A stretch of 64,000 nucleotides of DNA from Polaribacter sp. MED152 (GTDB taxonomy: Bacteria > Bacteroidota > Bacteroidia > Flavobacteriales > Flavobacteriaceae): positions 186,001 to 250,000 of the forward strand of contig NC_020830.1 in NCBI RefSeq assembly GCF_000152945.2, read 5' to 3'. Below, in pieces: positions 37,001 to 44,605 of the stretch; positions within the stretch are counted from its first letter, which is position 1, and the number at the start of each line of letters is the position of its first letter. The notes under the pieces are model-generated. The model was not told the DNA's origin. It ran no database searches and saw only the letters and a program-made list of their open reading frames with translations. Both the position numbers and the translations under genes were made by a program.

Positions 37001-37633
37001 TTATGCAAGGACATAGTAGAAATCTAAATTCATAGATGTATCATCTAATAAGTTTAAAAATTCTATTCCAATTTTGTTTTTAAGATAACCATAGCAAATT
37101 TGCTTTGTTTTACCTAACGTTTGTCCAAAAGCTATTTCCGAAAATTTATTATCTTGTAATGAACCGATAAAATGTCCTTTAGAATTCGTAAAGTTATTTA
37201 AATAACCCTTTTCAAGTTCGTCACTTTTCGAGTTCAGGTTTTTTAACGAAGAAGTTGATTTTAGTAAAAATGTACCGTGCTCAACACAAGAAAAGTCTTC
37301 TGGAATTTCAAAGTTGTTTTTTTGAATGGAGTGTATATTCATTTTCACACTATCCCTTTTCATAACAGAGAAAAAGTCTTTCGCAACCTGTTCTTTACTT
37401 GCTGACTTTTGAATATTGATTAATACTTCTTCATTTTCAGCAAGTAGAACATTGGCATACGTTTTTTGTTGGTTTTTAACCAAACAATGAAATAGGATAC
37501 CTTTTTGATTTTTTAAGAACTTTTCCTCAAAAGCAAGTACAGTATTGATTAATTCATCTTCTGTACTTGCGTCTTTAATTTCAAAAGATGCAAATTCCAT
37601 TACTTTGGGTTGGTTGCCATTTAGTTTTATCAT
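37001..37633 (-). CDS. c20 cassette, third gene: hypothetical protein
   Basis: 210 residues, cytoplasmic by composition, no recognised family. Begins MIKLNGNQPKVMEFASFEIK; the first 100 residues look like an antibiotic-biosynthesis-monooxygenase-type (dimeric alpha/beta barrel) domain (ASTEDELINTVLAFEEKFLK, GILFHCLVKNQQKTYANVLL). This resemblance is by eye only. It lies downstream of the WYL regulator gene with a 60-base gap and no site between, so it is part of a multi-gene cassette. Confidence 0.55.
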   Translation of the reverse strand: MIKLNGNQPKVMEFASFEIKDASTEDELINTVLAFEEKFLKNQKGILFHCLVKNQQKTYANVLLAENEEVLINIQKSASKEQVAKDFFSVMKRDSVKMNIHSIQKNNFEIPEDFSCVEHGTFLLKSTSSLKNLNSKSDELEKGYLNNFTNSKGHFIGSLQDNKFSEIAFGQTLGKTKQICYGYLKNKIGIEFLNLLDDTSMNLDFYYVLA

Positions 37634-37693
37634 TTTCTTTAATTTATATGTTTAAGACAAAACTAAATTGCGTGAGTGACAACCTTATGTCAA

Positions 37694-38377
37694 CTACGAT
37701 TGGATTTTTTCAAAGTAATTTTCGAGGGAAAACGAAATATCTATTGAAAAAGGCATTAGCGTATTAGTTAACTTAATTATTTTGTCTAATCTAAATTCTC
37801 TCAATCCATTTCGTAAATGACAAAATGCAATTACAACCCAAGATGTATTCGTGAAATAAACTGATAGTGGTTCAATATCCCTAATTGTTGTTTGTTCTTT
37901 GGAAATGGAATGATAATTTATTTTTAATATTTGTTTTCTCAAAATTGACTTTTGAATTTCTGAAAGCCAACTACTTTCTGTATAATTCTGATTATTTAAG
38001 CTAAATGTTCTTGATGAAAGTAACTCAATATTATCTTTTTGAAAGTTCTTAAGTGTTGCTTTTACTTTAATTATGATTGAATTTAGATTTTTATCGATTG
38101 ACTTATCTCCTTGTTTTTTCATCAATTCTTCAACAATAATTAAAGCATTAGCTTCTTCTTCAGTTAAAGCAATTGGTGGTATTCTATAACCGTCAACAAT
38201 GAAATAACCAACGCCATTTTCTGAGCCGATAGGTATGCCAGCGTCTTGTAGTGTTTTAATGTCTCTGTAAACTGTTCTTAAACTAATTTCAAATCGTTGG
38301 GCTATTTCTTTGGCCGTAACAATTCTTTTAGATTGAAGCTGAATTAATATTGCTGTAACTCTGGTAAGCCTATTCAT
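37694..38377 (-). CDS. c20 cassette, second gene: YafY-type WYL regulator
   Basis: 227 residues: N-terminal HTH_11 (TRVTAILIQLQSKRIVTAKE, AQRFEISLRTVYRDIKTLQD) and a WYL domain (KQILKINYHSISKEQTTIRD, EPLSVYFTNTSWVVIAFC, REFRLDKI). Such proteins bind DNA and sense ligands, often nucleic-acid-derived. It is cytoplasmic. It lies 3 bases after the DUF1905 gene, and both are inside one cassette together with a hypothetical gene, so the cassette is a self-contained regulatory unit. Confidence 0.9.
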   Translation of the reverse strand: MNRLTRVTAILIQLQSKRIVTAKEIAQRFEISLRTVYRDIKTLQDAGIPIGSENGVGYFIVDGYRIPPIALTEEEANALIIVEELMKKQGDKSIDKNLNSIIIKVKATLKNFQKDNIELLSSRTFSLNNQNYTESSWLSEIQKSILRKQILKINYHSISKEQTTIRDIEPLSVYFTNTSWVVIAFCHLRNGLREFRLDKIIKLTNTLMPFSIDISFSLENYFEKIQS

Positions 38378-38380
38378 TTT

Positions 38381-38680
38381 TTAAATACTTATGGTTACTT
38401 CGATTTGGTCATTTTCTTTAAGTGAATTCTTTTTTCTCACCTCAGATTTTATAGGTAACAAGTAAGTATTATGTTTTTTGTCAAACCAAATTGAAGTTTC
38501 CCATTCTGAGTTTTTGATTTTAGCTGAAGATTTCATTCTTCCCCAACCTTCTTCTTGCCATTGTAAGTGTTCCTTTATTTCTTTTGAAATATGATTTGGA
38601 AGTGATACAAAATGCCATCCACTCGTCCCATTGTGTTTCCAAATTTTTGCTGAAAAGTTGTATTTTATTTTCGCTTGCAA
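38381..38680 (-). CDS. c20 cassette, first gene: DUF1905 domain protein
   Basis: 99 residues matching DUF1905: FSAKIWKHNGTSGWHFVSLP, GRMKSSAKIKNSEWETSIWF and NTYLLPIKSEVRKKNSLKEN. A small beta-barrel, often fused or next to bacteriocin-protection (YdeI-like) domains; notably a YdeI-like gene sits at the distal end of the same array. It is cytoplasmic. It is the first gene of a three-gene cassette. Confidence 0.85.
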   Translation of the reverse strand: MQAKIKYNFSAKIWKHNGTSGWHFVSLPNHISKEIKEHLQWQEEGWGRMKSSAKIKNSEWETSIWFDKKHNTYLLPIKSEVRKKNSLKENDQIEVTISI

Positions 38681-38709
38681 GATATTTCTTAATTTTTGGT
38701 TTTAATTGG

Positions 38710-38841
38710 GCACAACGTTGTTGTGTATGATTAGTGGCGTATTTCAAGTACTAAAGTTAGCAAATAAAAACCGAATAGAAAATCCGCGAGGATTTTCGTA
38801 AGTAGGCGAGAACTAGCCATTAATTATACACGGTGTTGTGC
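38710..38841 (-). repeat. attC-like site of c19
   Basis: Boxes GCACAAC and GTTGTGC; central stem GAAAATCC-GCGA-GGATTTTC. Identical to the c11 site except G/T at 38729. Own-flank match GTTGTGCAC / GTGCACAAC, 9 of 9. Confidence 0.9.
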
Positions 38842-38848
38842 ACTGTAT

Positions 38849-39466
38849 TTATTCTTTATTAAATTCAGCCATATTTCTTGATTCTTGATCATTTATTGAA
38901 AGAAAATGAATTGCAAGTAAAACTTGAATATTACTATCTTTCAAATCAAAATCTTTTTTGTTTTTATAAATCTGTTGCGGAAAATAAAGCGTGAATTCAA
39001 AGTCTCCAGATTTTATAAGTCGGTCAGCATATTCAGCTACTGATTTATTTTTTGTGCCTATTTCGGTCAGATAATTTGCATATTTTTTACCATATCCAGC
39101 TGCACATAAGCTTTTGTATTCAGATTTCGTTTGGTAGTTTTTAGTTTGGCAAAATACCCAAATTTCATTAAAAGTTTTCTTTGATATGCTTTTATATAAT
39201 TCGTTTTGACTGTTAAAATCTAACCTTTCTAATATTGGGGAATATCCATTTTCAACCAAGTTTGGCAAATTGTCAAAACAGGTTTGAAAATCAGTCGATG
39301 CATTAGTACAAATTTGACTTTTGAAGAATTCAGTTATTTTATTAAGGTCTTCAATTTGTTCCGTTGAAAAATGATTTTTCATTTCCGTTGTTGCGAATTG
39401 ACTCGAACAAGAAAATGATAAAAATGATAATATGATTATAAATAAATTTCTCAAAGTTTTTCTCAT
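38849..39466 (-). CDS. c19 cassette: lipoprotein, duplicate of c11
   Basis: 205 residues from the ATG at 39466 (MRKTLRNLFIIILSFLSFSC, lipobox SFSC). A GTG at 39475 is in frame but sits inside the recombination box, so the ATG is preferred. The mature protein is helical with several cysteines (ICTNASTDFQTCFDNLPNLV, WVFCQTKNYQTKSEYKSLCA). The family is not recognised. The whole coding sequence is repeated, apparently without amino acid change, at 44606-45223. Confidence 0.75.
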   Translation of the reverse strand: MRKTLRNLFIIILSFLSFSCSSQFATTEMKNHFSTEQIEDLNKITEFFKSQICTNASTDFQTCFDNLPNLVENGYSPILERLDFNSQNELYKSISKKTFNEIWVFCQTKNYQTKSEYKSLCAAGYGKKYANYLTEIGTKNKSVAEYADRLIKSGDFEFTLYFPQQIYKNKKDFDLKDSNIQVLLAIHFLSINDQESRNMAEFNKE

Positions 39467-39471
39467 ATAGT

Positions 39472-39603
39472 GCACAACGGGTTTGTGTATGATTTCGTTG
39501 CGTATTTCAGCAACTAAATTAGCAAATACAAACCGAATAGAAAATCCTCGAGGATTTTCGTAAACTTGCTAAAACCAGCAATTAATTTTATACGGTGTTG
39601 TGC
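39472..39603 (-). repeat. attC-like site of c18
   Basis: Boxes GCACAAC and GTTGTGC; central stem GAAAATCC-TCGA-GGATTTTC. Own-flank match GTTGTGCGT / ACGCACAAC, 9 of 9. Confidence 0.88.
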
Positions 39604-39615
39604 GTTCGTTATTTT

Positions 39616-40416
39616 TTATTTCAGTTGTATGTGAATATGGTCATCGTGTCTTACTGCTCGACATCCGTGATATCTTATTTTATTATTCTTTAAATTCATT
39701 CTGCTTTTCAAATGTGGTTCAATAAATAATTTTCCTAAATTCTGATTTTTTAAGATTTTATCTATTAGTTTTTTTGTTCCTTTTTCTGAAAAGACTAATT
39801 CATTATTGATTTTCCCTAAAGTCAAATATTTTGGAAAGTCATATTGAAAATATCCGTTTTTTAAGCATTTTTCAATTTGATTATATTCATTTGATTTCGG
39901 ATTTTCAAAAAGTCCGTAACCGCTTATAGATTTTTGTTTGTCCGTTATAATTCCGTTTTTAGTTTCGTAAATCAAACTTATATCAATTTTCTTACCGTCA
40001 TTATGACTCAAATGAGGAAGTAGAGGGAATTTATTAATGAAAGGAAAATTAGCATCTAAATAATGAATTTCAATATTCGTTCCGTTTAGTTCTTTTTCCG
40101 TTTTGCTTAATAATTCATTTAGTTTTGGTCTTATATAATTTCTGTTTAATAAAACAGTCATATAGTTTGTTGGTTTTATTTTTTCCGAATGCTTTACTTT
40201 TTCTCGTCCAAAAACTGGTGCAATTAACGGAACAATTAAAAGTGTAGAAACCAAATAAAGGCTTACAAAAATAATCAGGGTTTTAAATTTCAGTTTTTTA
40301 TTCCATTTTTTAGAAATCAACAGACTTATAAAATAAACTATTCCACCGATTTGAGTAATCGCAGTCAGAACGACAAAAAGGAATATTTGATATGTTGTTT
40401 TTAGTAGGATTTTCAA
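39616..40416 (-). CDS. c18 cassette: membrane protein with LAS-type peptidase domain
   Basis: 266 residues. Two N-terminal membrane helices (residues about 8-33 and 46-68), then a periplasmic domain carrying the LAS metallopeptidase zinc signature: H138-x6-D145 (SHNDGKKIDI) and the HxH pair H260/H262 (RHDDHIHIQL). LAS enzymes include MepA and D,D-carboxypeptidases that cut peptidoglycan cross-links, so a cell-wall activity is plausible. The exact family is not recognised. Zinc ligands appear complete. Confidence 0.7.
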   Translation of the reverse strand: MKILLKTTYQIFLFVVLTAITQIGGIVYFISLLISKKWNKKLKFKTLIIFVSLYLVSTLLIVPLIAPVFGREKVKHSEKIKPTNYMTVLLNRNYIRPKLNELLSKTEKELNGTNIEIHYLDANFPFINKFPLLPHLSHNDGKKIDISLIYETKNGIITDKQKSISGYGLFENPKSNEYNQIEKCLKNGYFQYDFPKYLTLGKINNELVFSEKGTKKLIDKILKNQNLGKLFIEPHLKSRMNLKNNKIRYHGCRAVRHDDHIHIQLK

Positions 40417-40441
40417 TTTGGAATTCTGTTTTTTTAATGAC

Positions 40442-40575
40442 GCACAACGTGTTTATATATGGTTTGTTGCGTGGTTTAAGCACATAATTTAGTAAATAAT
40501 TACCAACCAAGAAAGTCCGCGAGGACTTTCGTATGTAGGTAAAAAGGCAGCAATAAATTATATATGGTGTTGCCA
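40442..40575 (-). repeat. attC-like site of c17
   Basis: Boxes GCACAAC and GTTGCCA; central stem GAAAGTCC-GCGA-GGACTTTC. Own-flank match GTTGCCACAC / GTGTGGCAAC, 10 of 10. Confidence 0.88.
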
Positions 40576-40582
40576 CACGTAA

Positions 40583-41326
40583 TTATTCAATTTTTTCTTT
40601 TTCTAAATATTCAAAACTTTGTTCAAAATATTTTTTTACAGATTGTTTCATAAATTTTGAATAATCTGTTTTTTCATTCCTTTCTTTAGATAACCAAGCC
40701 ATTGAATAAGCAATTATTTGTTCAGGCAAATAACCTTGATTGCTTGATTGCCAACCAAAACCTCCATTTGTCGAAAATTGAGAAAACTTAAACCTTGAAT
40801 TTCCAATAAAAATTCCAAAACCGTAAGTAATAGCGGTTAAATCTGTTAAAAATTCGTCATTCTCCTCAATTCGATTTTCTCCTAATAATATTTGATGCGA
40901 TAATTCGTGAGAAATTGTTGCAATTAAAGAAATAGGATCTTTCAATTGTTGTGTTTCAATTGAAATTATTGTCTCATTTTCTTTCACTTCATACGTTCCA
41001 GAAGCACTTTCCCATTTTCCATTTATGTCAGCAGGTGTTGTAAGTATTCCTCCATTTTCAGACTCTATAATACCATCTGTAAAAAAGTCAAGTTTAATCT
41101 CACAATTTTCAATTCTCATTAGTTCCATTGTTCGTTTGAGAATAAATTCAGCGTCTTTTTCAGTTCCGTCAAAAGTTCTTTCGTAGAATTCTTTTGTTGG
41201 TGTAATTGTTCTAATTTCTTGAATATGTTCTTCTCCAAATTCAGTTCTTAACCAATTCAAATCTTCGTTAATCCAAATTCTATCTTCTTCAGTAATTGGC
41301 AGTTTCTTTTTTCTATTCCAGAACAT
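40583..41326 (-). CDS. c17 cassette: HExxH zincin-like protein
   Basis: 247 residues without a signal peptide. The motif HELSH (H140, E141, H144), followed 18 residues later by EFLTDLTAITYGFGIF with D162 as a possible third ligand, fits a minimal zinc metallopeptidase. The N-terminal 60 residues are charged and helical. No named family is recognised. It could be a regulatory protease or a toxin-like effector; the sequence alone does not decide. A single gene in its cassette. Confidence 0.65.
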   Translation of the reverse strand: MFWNRKKKLPITEEDRIWINEDLNWLRTEFGEEHIQEIRTITPTKEFYERTFDGTEKDAEFILKRTMELMRIENCEIKLDFFTDGIIESENGGILTTPADINGKWESASGTYEVKENETIISIETQQLKDPISLIATISHELSHQILLGENRIEENDEFLTDLTAITYGFGIFIGNSRFKFSQFSTNGGFGWQSSNQGYLPEQIIAYSMAWLSKERNEKTDYSKFMKQSVKKYFEQSFEYLEKEKIE

Positions 41327-41348
41327 TTTCGGTTCAGTTTTTTATGTG

Positions 41349-41514
41349 TGGCAACAGCCCATGTGTATCGTGTAGTAAGGCGCGCCTTACGGAGTCGATA
41401 ATTGCGCCTTATTCACGATACATTTAGTTGATAGAAGTTTCGTATGTCGTAGACGCAGATATCTCTATTATAATCAATGTATTCGGCTTGCGCAATTAAC
41501 ATGGGCTGTTGAAA
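41349..41514 (-). repeat. Divergent attC-like site of c16
   Basis: 166 bases, bounded by a perfect 13-base inverted repeat CAACAGCCCATGT / ACATGGGCTGTTG. Inside is a GC-richer hairpin: TGTATCGTG...TAAGGCGC against GCGCCTTA...CACGATACA, with a 14-base palindrome TAAGGCGCGCCTTA at its left arm. The sequence is unrelated to the main site family but has the same box logic. Own-flank match GTTGAAAGGAATT / AATTGCTTTCAAC, 12 of 13. Confidence 0.75.
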
Positions 41515-41575
41515 GGAATTAGCAGAAAAGGAAGAGTTTGTTAAAACTCGATTTCTGCGTGCCGTAGGCAATTGC
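41515..41575 (-). other. c16: gene-less mini-cassette
   Basis: About 60 bases between the divergent c16 site and the c15 site, with no reading frame worth calling. It forms its own hairpin (GCAGAAA...TTTCTGC nested inside GTTGAAAGGAATT...AATTGCTTTCAAC). Its ends obey the same complementarity as gene-bearing cassettes, so it looks like an empty cassette or a small RNA cassette. Confidence 0.6.
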
Positions 41576-41710
41576 TTTCAACGTGTTTGTGTATACTTTG
41601 TTGCGTGTTTCAGCAACTAATTTAGTAAACAAAAACGAACGCGAGAAAATTCCGAAGGAATTTTCCAAATAAGCAACGACCAAAGCAATTAATTATACAC
41701 GTTGTTGTAC
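41576..41710 (-). repeat. attC-like site of c15
   Basis: Boxes TTTCAAC and GTTGTAC; central stem AAAATTCC-GAA-GGAATTTT. Nearly identical to the c6 and c3 sites over the interior. Own-flank match GTTGTACACC / GGTGTACAAC, 10 of 10. Confidence 0.9.
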
Positions 41711-41715
41711 ACCGT

Positions 41716-42405
41716 TTATATTCTTGCGTCAATTTCTTCAATCGCCATTTTCAGACCTTCGAGATATTTTTTCTCCTTTAAAAATGGTTTTAAGATTTCA
41801 ATAACTTCCTCACATTCTTTATTGGTTAATTCTTTTTTTAATTTATAATCAGTTGACAATCTAATATTTCTATCCTTTTTATCTAAAACTATAATTATTC
41901 CTCCGTTTACAGGGTATTTTCCAATTCCCCAAGAGTTTACTTGTTCAATTGAGTATTCGGTTAGGTCTTTGTAAGGATATAAATCATCTATTGTCACAAT
42001 CATCAATTGAACTTTCTTTTTCGTTTCAAGATTCTTAATCTTTAATTCAATTTCGTTTTCCTCTTTATAATTTAGAGTATTGTCTATGTCTAGAACTCTT
42101 GTGAAAATACTTCCAAGAGCGTAGTGCTTAAGTTTATACTTTTTGCAGTTCTTCCACAATTCACGAGTCGTCTTGTAATTCAAAACATTTAAATCACTTA
42201 AAATATTTTCATTGAATGGATTCTTTTGAGACTCTTTTTGAATCATCTCCGTTTGTAATTTTGATTGATTTTCAAAATCATTATCAAACTGACTACATAA
42301 TCGTTCAGTTATACTTTCTGTTGACATTAATTTATTCTCAGTAGTTGTTTTTTGTGCTTTACAACTAAGAAATATTGTCATTAAAATTATGATGGAGTAT
42401 TTCAT
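41716..42405 (-). CDS. c15 cassette: TPM-domain-like lipoprotein
   Basis: 229 residues; lipoprotein signal MKYSIIILMTIFLSC. The C-terminal half resembles the TPM (phosphatase-like) fold: KVQLMIVTIDDLYPYKDLTE, SVEQVNSWGIG-type block (YSIEQVNSWGIGKYPVNGG), GIIIVLDKKDRNIRLSTDYK and LKPFLKEKKYLEGLKMAIEE. TPM proteins are extracytoplasmic and tied to envelope maintenance or repair. It is anchored to a membrane by lipid. One gene in its cassette. Confidence 0.75.
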   Translation of the reverse strand: MKYSIIILMTIFLSCKAQKTTTENKLMSTESITERLCSQFDNDFENQSKLQTEMIQKESQKNPFNENILSDLNVLNYKTTRELWKNCKKYKLKHYALGSIFTRVLDIDNTLNYKEENEIELKIKNLETKKKVQLMIVTIDDLYPYKDLTEYSIEQVNSWGIGKYPVNGGIIIVLDKKDRNIRLSTDYKLKKELTNKECEEVIEILKPFLKEKKYLEGLKMAIEEIDARI

Positions 42406-42417
42406 TTCTCAAATGGT

Positions 42418-42552
42418 GTACAACGTGTTTGTGTTATGGAAAGTTGCGTTTAAAGTGAACGGCTATTTTCCGCAGGAAAATAGGAGTTTACAAAAATGCA
42501 ACTAATTTTGGTTAAGCTAAAAATAAGCAATTTTTTATACACGGTGTTGGCA
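42418..42552 (-). repeat. attC-like site of c14
   Basis: Boxes GTACAAC and GTTGGCA; central stem ATTTTCC-GCA-GGAAAAT; GTGTTATGGAAAGTTGCG subgroup. Own-flank match GTTGGCAGTA / TACTGCCAAC, 10 of 10. Confidence 0.9.
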
Positions 42553-42560
42553 GTAGTTTT

Positions 42561-43109
42561 TTAATTTATTCGGATTATTTCATTCATTTCTCTGCACCAA
42601 TTAATAATATTTCCTTTGTCATTAAATTCAAAATGATAAATAACATATTTACTTTCATAAGTTTCGTAAATATTCACAAAAATTCGTTCATTTTCATTCT
42701 TTTCAATGTTTGGTGGTGTAATATATAATCTTGGGTGACTTCCCTTTCCTCTCTTTTTTATTCTGAATTTCTTTTTATTCAAATTTGAAAAGTCAAGCTC
42801 AAATCTGTCAGAGTCGATTTTGTGTTGACTTTCCACGTAAGATTCTATTTCCTTAAACTGCTCATTACTTTTCCAAACTATTCCTAAACAAGTCGGATTC
42901 GAGAATACATTTCCAGTAGGATGAAAATCTATAACATATGGATAGACTTTAACTTTCCTTTTAGTCGGAAAAGAGTTGATTATTTTTGATTGATAAAAGT
43001 CAAACGCAATTTGTTCGTAAAATGGAAATTCAGTTTGTGCAATTCCAATTCCAATTCCAAATCCAAATCCAAAGTTGAGTAAGAAAATCAGAAGTATTTT
43101 TTTTTTCAA
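42561..43109 (-). CDS. c14 cassette: secreted protein with repeat-coded signal peptide
   Basis: 182 residues. The signal peptide (MKKKILLIFLLNFGFGFGIG, then IGIAQ) contains GFGFGIGIGI, encoded by tandem 6-base units (ATTCCA/ATCCAA type, 43032-43076). The mature part has a conserved-looking NPTCLGIVWKSNEQFKEIES and HPRLYITPPNIEKNENERIF. No family is recognised; periplasmic or outer-surface location is likely. A non-coding stretch of about 105 bases precedes the gene inside its cassette. Confidence 0.65.
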   Translation of the reverse strand: MKKKILLIFLLNFGFGFGIGIGIAQTEFPFYEQIAFDFYQSKIINSFPTKRKVKVYPYVIDFHPTGNVFSNPTCLGIVWKSNEQFKEIESYVESQHKIDSDRFELDFSNLNKKKFRIKKRGKGSHPRLYITPPNIEKNENERIFVNIYETYESKYVIYHFEFNDKGNIINWCREMNEIIRIN

Positions 43110-43215
43110 AATCGTTTTTTTAAATTTAATTCCAACTTAATTAAATTTGTTTTTTTGAAAAGAAGTAATGAGTAAATCCTTAATTTCAATTAGTTAACGT
43201 GCTTTTTTTAATTAC

Positions 43216-43350
43216 TGCCAACGTGTTTGTGTTATGGAAAGTTGCGATTTTGTGCCATCGTTATTTTCCGAAGGAAAATATAAGATTGCCAAAAAGCAAC
43301 CAACTTTAATGTAAGCTAAAAGTAGCAATTTTTTATACACGGTGTTGGCA
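43216..43350 (-). repeat. attC-like site of c13
   Basis: Boxes TGCCAAC and GTTGGCA; central stem ATTTTCC-GAA-GGAAAAT. Own-flank match GTTGGCAAC / GTTGCCAAC, 9 of 9. Confidence 0.9.
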
Positions 43351-43357
43351 ACTGGTT

Positions 43358-43789
43358 TTATTTTCCCATTTTCAGTTCGTTAATATTTATTTTCAGTTTT
43401 ATAGTTTTTCGGTTGCTATAAATTCCGTATTCAATTTCAAATTCTTTTTCGTACTTTTTTTTATCAGTCCATTTTACAAACTTTGGATTATAAAAAGGTC
43501 CGATTTCGAAAAGACTTTGATTCGGTTCTTCGTCAAATTCTGAAACCGCAATTAATAAATTATGAGAAACTTCAGAGCTTTCAAATCCTGCGCTTCCAGT
43601 TCCGTTGTCAATTGTATATATTCTTACAGACAAATAATTCTCACTATTTTCTCCAATTAGTTCAGAATTATTTAAAATTTTAATCAATCGAGAATCTTCA
43701 GATTTCTTTATTTTCAGAGCATTCTGACCAAACGATATTTGTATGAAACAAATCGTTAAAATTAATATGAATGTTGATTTTATTTTCAT
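43358..43789 (-). CDS. c13 cassette: secreted hypothetical protein
   Basis: 143 residues with signal peptide MKIKSTFILILTICFIQISFG-Q. The mature part is beta-rich (YLSVRIYTIDNGTGSAGFES, NLLIAVSEFDEEPNQSLFEI, FYNPKFVKWTDKKKYEKEFE) and lacks cysteines. I do not recognise a family. It is probably periplasmic. A single-gene cassette with the stop codon 8 bases from its 3' site. Confidence 0.65.
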   Translation of the reverse strand: MKIKSTFILILTICFIQISFGQNALKIKKSEDSRLIKILNNSELIGENSENYLSVRIYTIDNGTGSAGFESSEVSHNLLIAVSEFDEEPNQSLFEIGPFYNPKFVKWTDKKKYEKEFEIEYGIYSNRKTIKLKININELKMGK

Positions 43790-43801
43790 TTTTCAGCTTG
43801 T

Positions 43802-43937
43802 TGCCAACGTGTTTGTGTTATGGAAAGTTGCGATTTTATGCTATCGTTATTTTCCGAAGGAAAATAAAAGATTGCAAAAAAAGCAACAAACTTTGATTTA
43901 GCTAAAAATAAGCAATTTTTTAAACACGTTGTTGCCA
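43802..43937 (-). repeat. attC-like site of c12
   Basis: Boxes TGCCAAC and GTTGCCA; central stem ATTTTCC-GAA-GGAAAAT. Own-flank match GTTGCCAAAA / TTTTGGCAAC, 10 of 10. Confidence 0.9.
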
Positions 43938-43974
43938 AAATGTTGCTTTATTTTTAATCTGATTATAAATTTTC

Positions 43975-44259
43975 TTAGAGATAAAACCTTAATAAAAAAG
44001 CCATTATTATTCCAAAAATAATTGTTAGAGTAATAATAATATTCGTTTTTATTTTGTCCCTTTTTCTTTTTTTAATCCATTTCTCTCTAAATTCCTTTAA
44101 TTCTATTTCAGATAATTTAGGAAATTCATATTCTTTTTCTCCATTTTTTCCATATCCAATATAGTTTTCTTTAATTATCCGTAATTTTTTTCTTAAAGAA
44201 AATTTATGTTCTTCATTAGATTTTTCTTTTTTTTTCAATTCCCCAAAATGTGATAACAT
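43975..44259 (-). CDS. c12 cassette: tail-anchored small membrane protein
   Basis: 94 residues: a strongly basic, charged cytosolic part (KKKEKSNEEHKFSLRKKLRI, KEFREKWIKKRKRDKIK) and one C-terminal membrane helix NIIITLTIIFGIIMAFLLRF. The family is unknown. About 205 bases upstream, still inside the cassette (44260-44466), hold no gene that I can see and could contain the promoter. Confidence 0.6.
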   Translation of the reverse strand: MLSHFGELKKKEKSNEEHKFSLRKKLRIIKENYIGYGKNGEKEYEFPKLSEIELKEFREKWIKKRKRDKIKTNIIITLTIIFGIIMAFLLRFYL

Positions 44260-44466
44260 AAGAGTCTTTTTATTTAAGTTAGAAATTCCGTAAAGAATTT
44301 AATTCCGTACTTTCAAATTCGACATTTTGCTCAATTACGACAACTTTCTAAATTAAATATTTAAGTTACAACTCTATAATCTTGTTTTCAAAATTTAGTG
44401 TTTTCCTTTTTTATTTCTTTTAATATCGTAGTTTTCTATTTAGATTTTGCCTTATTCAGCAATTTT

Positions 44467-44598
44467 TGGCAACGTTGTTGTGTATTATTAGTGGCGTATT
44501 TCAAGTACTAAAGTTAGCAAATAAAAACCGAATAGAAAATCCGCGAGGATTTTCGTAAGTAGGCGAGAACTAGCCATTAATTATACACGGTGTTGTGC
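44467..44598 (-). repeat. attC-like site of c11
   Basis: Boxes TGGCAAC and GTTGTGC; central stem GAAAATCC-GCGA-GGATTTTC. Same as the c19 site from the CAAC box inward except one base (44486). Own-flank match GTTGTGCAC / GTGCACAAC, 9 of 9. Confidence 0.9.
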
Positions 44599-44605
44599 AC
44601 TGTAT

